Source: Lachnospiraceae bacterium | Lineage (GTDB): Bacteria > Bacillota > Clostridia > Lachnospirales > Lachnospiraceae | Direction: 5' to 3' | Assembly (NCBI GenBank): GCA_017546025.1 | Contig: JAFYYS010000014.1 | Span: 99,532 to 163,531 of the forward strand | Length of the DNA: 64,000 nucleotides | Part shown: in pieces, positions 16,073 through 22,238 of the stretch | How the letters are laid out: every line of letters starts with the position of its first letter | Position numbering within the stretch: position 1 is the stretch's first letter | Notes under the pieces: model-generated | Told to the model about the DNA's origin: nothing | Database searches by the model: none | The model's input: only the letters and a program-made list of their open reading frames with translations | Translations under genes and position numbers: made by a program

Positions 16073-16870
16073 ATGGGTTTCATGAAGAAGATTGTCGATT
16101 CGCTGAAGCTTTCCGATGACAGTGATTACGATGATTACGACGATTATGACGATTATATAGCCGCAGAAGAAGAGAAAAAGCGCAAGAAGGAAGAGAAAAA
16201 GCAGGAGAAGGCCAAAGAGCCCCGCACTTCCATCAAGGAGATGCTTTTTAAGAAGAAGACCCCTGAGCAGAATGCCGGTTATCAGGACGGCGGCTACGAA
16301 GAGGATCCGACGATATATCAGCAGAACGTGCAGCAGACCTATCAGCAGCCGGTTCGTCGTCCTTTATATGACAACAACACCGTTTCCATCCAGGAAAGAA
16401 GAAGCGGTTACATGAACGGCACGACAACATTTGCCGACCGTTATAAAGCGAAGGAAGCAGCACGCTACGGCGGACAGCAGCAGGCAGCTCCTGTGAACCG
16501 TCAGCCGCAGGCCCAGACGCAGCGTCCGATTCTTCCGGTAATGCCGCAACAGGCTCCGATGCAGAAGACCGTTAAGGATGCCCTCGGTGTTACGATTCTC
16601 AAGCCTCAGAGTTTTGAAGATGCCAGAGAGATTTGCGATAACCTGATTGACGGTAATCCGATCATTGTCAATCTCGAAGGTTTTGATACCGACCGTTCGC
16701 AACGTCTGATGGATTTTGTTTCCGGCTGTGTATATGCCATCGGAGCCAATCTTCACCAGATTTCCAGCTATATCTTTATTATTTCACCTGCAGACGTCGA
16801 TGTGACCGGCGATTACAACGCATTGATGCGTCGTGACGGATTCGGCGTTCCGACATTTAATAAACGATAA
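16073..16870 (+). CDS. sepF: Cell division protein SepF
   Basis: 265 residues from ATG 16073 (site AAAAGGGG upstream). SepF bundles FtsZ protofilaments and anchors them to the membrane. An N-terminal amphipathic helix (MGFMKKIVDSLKL) is followed by an acidic DDY repeat (about 20-30), a Lys/Glu-rich linker and a Gln/Pro-rich stretch. The SepF core (DUF552) begins near 178 with VTILKPQSFEDAREICDNL and includes NPIIVNLEGFDTDRSQRLMDFVSG and ISSYIFIISPADV. The linker of about 150 residues is longer than in Bacillus SepF (about 150 residues in total). The next gene is divIVA. Confidence 0.93.
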   Translation: MGFMKKIVDSLKLSDDSDYDDYDDYDDYIAAEEEKKRKKEEKKQEKAKEPRTSIKEMLFKKKTPEQNAGYQDGGYEEDPTIYQQNVQQTYQQPVRRPLYDNNTVSIQERRSGYMNGTTTFADRYKAKEAARYGGQQQAAPVNRQPQAQTQRPILPVMPQQAPMQKTVKDALGVTILKPQSFEDAREICDNLIDGNPIIVNLEGFDTDRSQRLMDFVSGCVYAIGANLHQISSYIFIISPADVDVTGDYNALMRRDGFGVPTFNKR

Positions 16871-16885
16871 AGGGAGGCACAATTC

Positions 16886-17407
16886 ATGTTAACACCGGTA
16901 GAGATTCAAAATACGAAGTTCAAATCTGCAGCCAGCGGTTACAACAAAGGCCAGGTCGACCAGTTTATGGAGGATCTCAACAAAGACTATGAATATCTGT
17001 ATCGGCAGAATCTTGAGCTGTCCGATAAAGTAAAGAGTCTGAATGACCGGGTTCAGTATTATGCCACCATTGAGAAGTCTTTGCACAAGGCGCTTGTTCT
17101 TGCCGAGAAATCGGCCGAGGAAACAAAAGCTGCCGCACTGACGGAAGCGAAGAGCATCGAAAAGCAGGCTTATGCCGATGCGCAGGCCATCCGTAACGAT
17201 GCCGAAAAGGAACTTGCCAAGCTTCATACGCAGACACTTCGTCTGATGCAGCAGTATGAAACTTACCGTGCACAGTGCCAGTCCTTACTTCGTTCCCAGC
17301 AGGAGCTTCTCGACAGCAGAGTATTCCAGATTAATCTGAAGGAATTCGAAGCCTATACGGAATATTTGCAGCAAAAACCGAAGGATGCAGTTGATGAAAA
17401 GAAGTAA
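16886..17407 (+). CDS. divIVA: DivIVA domain protein
   Basis: 173 residues. The N-terminal DivIVA signature LTPVEIQNTKFKSAASGYNKGQVDQFM binds curved membrane. A coiled coil follows (about 35-150, ending LRSQQELLDSRVFQ). It marks poles or septa and works next to SepF. The site AAAGGGAGG lies before the ATG. The 3' end overlaps the start of lspA by 14 bases, so the two are translationally coupled. Confidence 0.92.
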   Translation: MLTPVEIQNTKFKSAASGYNKGQVDQFMEDLNKDYEYLYRQNLELSDKVKSLNDRVQYYATIEKSLHKALVLAEKSAEETKAAALTEAKSIEKQAYADAQAIRNDAEKELAKLHTQTLRLMQQYETYRAQCQSLLRSQQELLDSRVFQINLKEFEAYTEYLQQKPKDAVDEKK

Positions 17408-17972
17408 AATCATTTTGTTCTCGGTGCTTCCGGTTATCCTGATTGCAATTGACCAGATTACAAAATGGCTGACCAGAAGACATTTTTCAAAAAAGCCCGC
17501 TGACGTTACCCTGATTCCGAAAGTTTTATATTTTCGCTATGTTGAAAACCGCGGTGCCGCATGGGGCATCATGCAGGGCCGGTTCCAGATTCTGTCCGTT
17601 GTTTCCGTCATCCTGATTGTCGGCTTTATATATGCTTTATATAAGATTCCGAAAACGCGCCGTTTTCTGCCGCTGACACTGATTTTTCTGTTCATTACGG
17701 CAGGCGCAGTCGGAAACCTGATTGACCGGCTGGTGTTCGGATATGTCACGGACTTCATCTATTTCAGTCCGATCAATTTCCCGGTATTCAACGTGGCGGA
17801 TATTTACGTTACCTGTTCGGTTGCCGCACTTTGTATAGCGTTTTTGTTCTGCTATTCGGAAGAGGAGCTTTCCTTCCTTCCGTTCTTCGGCGCAAAGAAG
17901 CCGAAGGAGGCCGAAGCTGAGCAGCCGAAAGTGCCCGATGCCGAGCAGCCGGGCGAAGAAGAATCGAGATAA
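17394..17972 (+). CDS. lspA: Lipoprotein signal peptidase (signal peptidase II)
   Basis: 192 residues from ATG 17394; an ATG at 17385 sits on top of the GAAGGA ribosome site, so the inner one is preferred. Four membrane segments carry the aspartic protease motifs: ENRGAAWGI, GNLIDRLVFGYVTDF (first catalytic Asp) and FNVADIYV (second). It cleaves prolipoproteins before the lipidated Cys, for example the carboxypeptidase and GerMN lipoproteins encoded in this window. The C-terminus has an acidic, Pro-rich tail of about 30 residues (EAEAEQPKVPDAEQ) beyond the usual end. Confidence 0.95.
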   Translation: MKRSKIILFSVLPVILIAIDQITKWLTRRHFSKKPADVTLIPKVLYFRYVENRGAAWGIMQGRFQILSVVSVILIVGFIYALYKIPKTRRFLPLTLIFLFITAGAVGNLIDRLVFGYVTDFIYFSPINFPVFNVADIYVTCSVAALCIAFLFCYSEEELSFLPFFGAKKPKEAEAEQPKVPDAEQPGEEESR

Positions 17973-17976
17973 CAGG

Positions 17977-18008
17977 GAACTTCTCCTTACGGGAGAAGTT
18001 CTGTTTTT
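17977..18008 (+). terminator. Terminator-like hairpin between lspA and rluD
   Basis: Stem GAACTTCTCC / GGAGAAGTTC (10 bp) around loop TTACG, followed by TGTTTTT. The T run ends only 12 bases before the rluD ATG, so it ends the division transcript or attenuates rluD. Confidence 0.75.
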
Positions 18009-18020
18009 ATAGGAGACACA

Positions 18021-18938
18021 ATGGAAGAGGAGAAGGTATATTATCTGGAAAATGACCAGACAGGCGTCCGTTTGGATAAGCTTCTTTCCGATCTTGACCC
18101 TGATCTGACCCGTTCACATGCCGAGCAGCTGATTGAAGCCGGGAAGGTCTCTGTCAACGGTAAGGAATGCCTTAAAGGCTCCTATAAAGGCAAGGAAGGA
18201 GATTTGATCCGAGTTTTGATTCCGGAGCCGGAAGAAACCGAAATCCTTCCGGAAGAAATGGACATCCCGATCATATATGAGGATGACGACATTATCATCA
18301 TCAACAAACCGAAGGGAATGGTCGTTCACCCGGCGCCGGGTCATAACACCGGAACACTGGTTAACGGACTTTTGTATCATTGTAAGGATTCCCTTTCCGG
18401 CATTAACGGCAATGTGCGTCCGGGCATCGTGCATCGGATTGACCGCGATACAACCGGTGTCCTGGTTGTCTGCAAAAACGACAGGGCCCATCTGAGCCTT
18501 TCAAAGCAGCTTGCCGAGCACAGCATCACAAGAATCTATTATTGCATCGTACAGGGCAATCTGAAAGAGGACGGAACCGTCGACGCCCCAATCGGCAGAA
18601 GCCCTAAGGACCGCAAGAAGATGGCCATCGTTCAGGGCGGCAGAAGAGCAGTCACCCATTATCACGTTATAGAGCAGCTGAAAGGCGGTTATACCTATGT
18701 ATCCTGCCAGCTCGAAACAGGCAGAACGCACCAGATACGTGTTCATATGTCATCAATCGGACATCCTCTTGTCGGAGATACGGTTTACGGAAGCAGCAAA
18801 CAGCCATTGACCGATCAGGGGCAGGTATTGCATGCCGGCGTGCTTGGATTCATCCATCCCGGTACGGGGCAATATGTGGAATTCAAAGCTGAGCTTCCGG
18901 ATTACTTCCGGGATTTGCTCGACAAACTCAGGAGATAG
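18021..18938 (+). CDS. rluD: RluA family pseudouridine synthase (RluD-like)
   Basis: 305 residues. An N-terminal S4 RNA-binding domain (VRLDKLLSDLDPDLTRSHAEQLIEAGKVSVNG) is followed by the catalytic domain. The conserved active-site segment is HRIDRDTTGVLVVCKN, with the catalytic Asp near residue 141; MVVHPAPGH and QLETGRTHQIRVHM are also typical. It isomerises uridines in 23S rRNA; the exact sites are not visible from sequence. The gene typically follows lspA in Firmicutes. The next gene starts 1 base after its stop. Confidence 0.94.
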   Translation: MEEEKVYYLENDQTGVRLDKLLSDLDPDLTRSHAEQLIEAGKVSVNGKECLKGSYKGKEGDLIRVLIPEPEETEILPEEMDIPIIYEDDDIIIINKPKGMVVHPAPGHNTGTLVNGLLYHCKDSLSGINGNVRPGIVHRIDRDTTGVLVVCKNDRAHLSLSKQLAEHSITRIYYCIVQGNLKEDGTVDAPIGRSPKDRKKMAIVQGGRRAVTHYHVIEQLKGGYTYVSCQLETGRTHQIRVHMSSIGHPLVGDTVYGSSKQPLTDQGQVLHAGVLGFIHPGTGQYVEFKAELPDYFRDLLDKLRR

Positions 18939-18939
18939 C

Positions 18940-20205
18940 ATGAAAAGATTTTTGGAATCAGAAATCCGCGAACGTTTTTTTACAAAGAACGAACGGCTTT
19001 TGCTGTACGGGCTTCCGTGCGTCGGCAAAACCCAGCTGTTACGGACGCTTCAGAACGACAGGCAGATGAAGAGCTATGTCCTTTGCGATATGACGATTGA
19101 CCGCGAGCTTACTTCCGGCATCCGTAAGACGCTTCGTGAAAAAACTTCTCTTTGCGGTTTTCTCGCCGGCTATTTCGGAATGAAAGAAGATTATGTCCGC
19201 GATACGCTTTCCGTTTTCATGGACGGACTCGAATATCTCGAAGACGATGCGGCGTATTTGCATTCTGCCGATCTGCCGAAGCATTTTGCCGCCACAACTT
19301 CCAGAATCGACATATTTGACTTTTTCCGTGATTCCGTGTCAACTATGCTTTCTTACGTAAAAGTGTCTCCATTTTCCTTCTATGAGTTTTTAGAGGCAGT
19401 CGAGGAGAAAAATGACATAGCATATACCGGATTCCTGCGGTTATATAAGAATTCCGAGAACGGCATGCCGGAGCACCTGGCTGTCATGCTTCGGGAACTG
19501 CTGCACGATTATATGCTGACAGGCGGATTCCCGGATGCAATAGAGCAGTATCGGAAAAACCGTAACGATCTTTCCGAAATCAGACGGGTGCAGGGTAACA
19601 TTTATGCTTCTGTCGTATTCCGGATCCTAAACTGCCTTCCCGATCATCTGAGTGAAGTAAAAGTCCGTCAGCTTCTTGATTATGTCCGTCAATATGCGGG
19701 AGACAACCGCGGAAAGTTTCATCCCGGACACATCAGAAGAGGGGCCGTTTACAGCGAATTTGAAGCGGAGATCAACTATCTTTGCAGCATAGGACTGATG
19801 ATTCCGGTCTATGATTCAGAGGGTGCGTTTTACCGTTTTGAACTTTGCGATTGCGGTCTGAACCGGTATCTTTGCAACGATTATGACCTGTTTTTCCGGT
19901 TGAGTTTTCGCGAATCCCTACCGGAATATTTCTACCAAAACTACTTTTATACCGTCTTAAATGCCCGCGGAAAGAAGATTTCCATCCTGAAATCCGACCG
20001 GTCCCGCTATTTATGCTACACGGATGGAACCAAAGGATTTCGGCATTCCGCGACCAATCGTACCCCCTCTGACTACCCTTCGGAAGGAGAGGAAGACGGC
20101 ACAGCAAAGCCCCTCACCGTGTATCAACTGATTGACAGGCCCGCAAACGAAAAAACAGCCGACCACAACATACAGTATTTTTCTCTTGAGCAAACACAAT
20201 TTTGA
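18940..20205 (+). CDS. AAA_14-like ATPase with degenerate Walker B
   Basis: 421 residues from ATG 18940, with GGAGAT before it; longer frames run back into rluD. Walker A is GLPCVGKT (24-31). The segment FMDGLEYLED (93-101) aligns with the FLDEIQ Walker B of AAA_14 proteins but has Gly at the catalytic Glu position (96). VSPFSFYEFL (142-151) matches the LFPLSFEEFL motif, and MLTGGFPDAIEQY corresponds to the LVGGMPEAV motif linking to the DUF4143 nuclease-like region. The rest is diverged, so hydrolysis is doubtful. AAA_14/DUF4143 proteins are common in Clostridia and mostly of unknown role. It follows rluD directly. Confidence 0.65.
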   Translation: MKRFLESEIRERFFTKNERLLLYGLPCVGKTQLLRTLQNDRQMKSYVLCDMTIDRELTSGIRKTLREKTSLCGFLAGYFGMKEDYVRDTLSVFMDGLEYLEDDAAYLHSADLPKHFAATTSRIDIFDFFRDSVSTMLSYVKVSPFSFYEFLEAVEEKNDIAYTGFLRLYKNSENGMPEHLAVMLRELLHDYMLTGGFPDAIEQYRKNRNDLSEIRRVQGNIYASVVFRILNCLPDHLSEVKVRQLLDYVRQYAGDNRGKFHPGHIRRGAVYSEFEAEINYLCSIGLMIPVYDSEGAFYRFELCDCGLNRYLCNDYDLFFRLSFRESLPEYFYQNYFYTVLNARGKKISILKSDRSRYLCYTDGTKGFRHSATNRTPSDYPSEGEEDGTAKPLTVYQLIDRPANEKTADHNIQYFSLEQTQF

Positions 20206-20237
20206 AAAAAATGTGAACGGAAAGAGATAAATATTCA

Positions 20238-20266
20238 TTGACAACTAAATTCTAATTATGTAGAAT
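20238..20266 (+). promoter_or_regulatory. Sigma-A promoter of the BlaI-type regulator
   Basis: TTGACA (20238-20243), 17-base spacer, TAGAAT (20261-20266). The -35 is perfect and the -10 differs at one base. Confidence 0.85.
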
Positions 20267-20270
20267 AATG

Positions 20271-20286
20271 AGTACCGAAATGTACT
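20271..20286. promoter_or_regulatory. Inverted repeat, possible operator
   Basis: AGTAC (20271-20275), six bases, GTACT (20282-20286). It lies over the likely transcription start of the regulator gene, where BlaI/MecI-type repressors bind TACA/TGTA dyads. Autoregulation is an inference. Confidence 0.4.
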
Positions 20287-20350
20287 AAGGTAGTAGATGA
20301 TTTCCGGACTTAATCATGTATTTCACACAAGTATAGGTGGTAGTTGTTTT

Positions 20351-20725
20351 ATGGGAGATATTAGATTGCATGAAGGCGAACTGAACGTCATGGAACTGTT
20401 ATGGTCCAATCAGAGCCTTGCTGCAAAAGATATTGCAAAAATAATCAAAGACTACATCGGCTGGGAAAAGAACACAACCTATACGGTCATCAAACGATTG
20501 ATCGATAAGGGGGCCGTAAAAAGGGAAGATCCGGGATTCCTTTGTAAAGCTGTTATCACAAAGAACGAAGTTCAGCAGATTGAAACAAGAGCTTTGATCG
20601 ATAAAGTATACGGCGGCGAGTTAATCGCATTCTTTACCGAATTCCTTGCAAACCAGAATCTGGATGCCGAAGAAGTTCGGGAGCTTCGAAAGATTTTGGA
20701 TTCCCAATACAGACGCCTGTTATAA
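20351..20725 (+). CDS. BlaI/MecI/CopY family transcriptional regulator
   Basis: 124 residues from ATG 20351 (AGGTGG upstream), the normal family length; an ATG at 20297 would add 18 residues without homology. The winged helix is seen in LHEGELNVMELLWSN, AAKDIAKIIKDYIGWEKNTTYTVIKRLIDKGAVKRE; the C-terminal dimerisation helices follow. BlaI/MecI repress beta-lactam resistance genes and are normally inactivated by a BlaR1/MecR1 sensor protease. No sensor, beta-lactamase or copper gene is adjacent, so this is an orphan regulator with unknown targets. It has its own promoter and terminator. Confidence 0.88.
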   Translation: MGDIRLHEGELNVMELLWSNQSLAAKDIAKIIKDYIGWEKNTTYTVIKRLIDKGAVKREDPGFLCKAVITKNEVQQIETRALIDKVYGGELIAFFTEFLANQNLDAEEVRELRKILDSQYRRLL

Positions 20726-20743
20726 AAACAAAGAAGAACTTAC

Positions 20744-20773
20744 ACGGTTCGTCCTATGGACGGACCGTTTTTT
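20744..20773 (+). terminator. Intrinsic terminator of the regulator gene
   Basis: Stem ACGGTTCGTCC / GGACGGACCGT (11 bp with one G-T pair), loop TAT, then six T. Confidence 0.9.
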
Positions 20774-20857
20774 ATTTCAAATAATCAATCATACAGCAAT
20801 GGAATTACACGTTTTGTGCCTCAAAAACCGCAAAAGAGAGCATTGCCCTCCTCTGAA

Positions 20858-20893
20858 TATTTCTTCGCTAAACGCAGGTTTAACGAAGAAATA
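20858..20893. repeat. 36-base inverted repeat upstream of the recombinase, possible dif-like site
   Basis: Left arm TATTTCTTCGCTAAAC and right arm GTTTAACGAAGAAATA are reverse complements at 15 of 16 positions and are separated by GCAG. It lies 2 bases before the -35 element of the recombinase gene. Two inverted arms around a short centre is the layout of Xer recombination sites; in streptococci and lactococci the difSL site lies next to xerS. It could also be an operator for the recombinase gene. It lacks a T run on either side, so a terminator is unlikely. Confidence 0.5.
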
Positions 20894-20895
20894 GG

Positions 20896-20924
20896 TTGAT
20901 TTTAGGCCAAAAGAGTGGTATAAT
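20896..20924 (+). promoter_or_regulatory. Extended -10 promoter of the recombinase gene
   Basis: TTGATT (20896-20901), 17-base spacer ending TGG, TATAAT (20919-20924). The TG at -15 makes it an extended -10 promoter. Confidence 0.8.
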
Positions 20925-21065
20925 TGACCTGTAAGCCGTTATATGCTGTTTGAGGCTCATTTCGTTTATTTTGATGTTAAAACATATATTCGGCTTTTTC
21001 GTTTGCTTTTATCGCATCGTTGATTTGCATTTTGCAATCTGTTTTCTTTTATTGAGGAAATACAC

Positions 21066-22118
21066 ATGGCTGACAATCAATCCTATGCAGAACAAAACAA
21101 TATCAAAAACGAATTACGTTTGCGGGAGCTCCGTGCGCAGCTTCCTCCGTATTGCGGCACATTTTTCAGGGGCATCGAACAAGTTACCGCTTCACGTACC
21201 AGAATTGCGTATGCGGTTGATTTAAAAGTTTTCTTTGAATTTCTGATTTCGCGTAATCCGACGTTAAAAGGTAAAACCATACGTGAAGTTCCGTTATCGC
21301 TTCTTTCAGAGCTTCAGTCGTATGATATTGAGGAATACCTCGAATATCTGAAGGTTTATGAAAAGGATGATTCGGTCATCACGAATTCCGAACGTGGCAT
21401 CAAGCGGAAAATCTGTTCTTTACGTGCATTTTACAATTATCTGTACAAAAACCATGCAATTGAAAACAATCCGGCCATCCAGGTATCCGTGCCGAAACTG
21501 CACGAAAAAGTCATCATTCGACTGGATCCGGATGAAACCGCAAGGCTTTTAGACTGCGTGGAAAGCGAATATTCAGGCTCTGACCGGCAGAATGCCTTTC
21601 ATCAGCGTAACAAAATCCGTGATCTCGCGATGATGACTCTCCTGCTCGGAACAGGCGTTCGTATTTCCGAATGCATCGGTTTGGATATTAACGATTTGGA
21701 TTTTGAACATGACCGGATGAAGGTCGTCCGAAAAGGCGGCTATGAGGCATTCGTCTATTTCGGGGAAGAAGTACGCGAAGCGCTGCTCGATTATTTAGAG
21801 ATCAGAAAACAACAGGTGACCAAAGAAGGTCACGAAAATGCCTTATTTCTTTCCGGCCAGCAGCGCCGCATGACCGTACGTGCTGCAGAAAACCTGGTCA
21901 AAAAATACGCACAGAACTGCATTCCGTTAAAGAAAATCACGCCGCATAAGCTCAGAAGCACCTACGGCACCAGCTTATATCAGGAAACCGGTGACATCTA
22001 TCTGGTAGCCGATGTATTGGGCCATAAAGACGTTAATACAACAAGGAAGCATTATGCCGCCATTGAAGACGAAAGACGCCGTTCTGCGCGAAATAAAGTG
22101 CATCTGCGCAAGGACTGA
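21066..22118 (+). CDS. Tyrosine recombinase, Xer-like
   Basis: 350 residues. A core-binding SAM-like domain (about 20-140, with TRIAYAVDLKVFFEFL) is followed by the catalytic domain. Active-site residues are in place: Arg199 in LLGTGVRISE, a Lys in the beta-hairpin near VVRKGG, His294 and Arg297 in HKLRST, His320 in LGHKDV and Tyr330 in RKHYA. The length is that of XerS (about 356) rather than XerC/XerD (about 300). No phage or integrative-element genes are nearby, so a chromosome dimer-resolution role is plausible. The site TTGAGGAAA lies before the ATG. It is the last + strand gene of the left block. Confidence 0.9.
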   Translation: MADNQSYAEQNNIKNELRLRELRAQLPPYCGTFFRGIEQVTASRTRIAYAVDLKVFFEFLISRNPTLKGKTIREVPLSLLSELQSYDIEEYLEYLKVYEKDDSVITNSERGIKRKICSLRAFYNYLYKNHAIENNPAIQVSVPKLHEKVIIRLDPDETARLLDCVESEYSGSDRQNAFHQRNKIRDLAMMTLLLGTGVRISECIGLDINDLDFEHDRMKVVRKGGYEAFVYFGEEVREALLDYLEIRKQQVTKEGHENALFLSGQQRRMTVRAAENLVKKYAQNCIPLKKITPHKLRSTYGTSLYQETGDIYLVADVLGHKDVNTTRKHYAAIEDERRRSARNKVHLRKD

Positions 22119-22238
22119 GGCAAATGCCACAGATATATTCGAATTGATCAGTTAAGTATCCTGTCTGCAGTAATCCGGACGGTTTATCGCATTCATTTGC
22201 ATTTGATCAAATCGATAACCGCACTCATCTAAGGGCTG

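Larger units (their letters stand above)
20726..21065. other. 340-base gap upstream of the recombinase gene
   Basis: No gene is seen. In order it holds the regulator's terminator (20744-20773), a 36-base inverted repeat (20858-20893), an extended -10 promoter (20896-20924) and about 135 bases of leader. The leader has a small inverted repeat TTGCA-TTT-TGCAA at 21025-21037. Confidence 0.6.

Noticed and set aside
20297..20350. Upstream ATG for the BlaI-type regulator
   Set aside because: It adds 18 residues with no homology and gives a longer protein than the family; the ATG at 20351 fits the fold start.
22180..22221. Stem CGGTTTATCG / CGATAACCG with an internal palindrome ATTTGATCAAAT between the recombinase and transglutaminase genes
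   Set aside because: There is a bulge, a loop of more than 20 bases and no T run, so it cannot be called a terminator; it may be chance in an A/T-rich gap.
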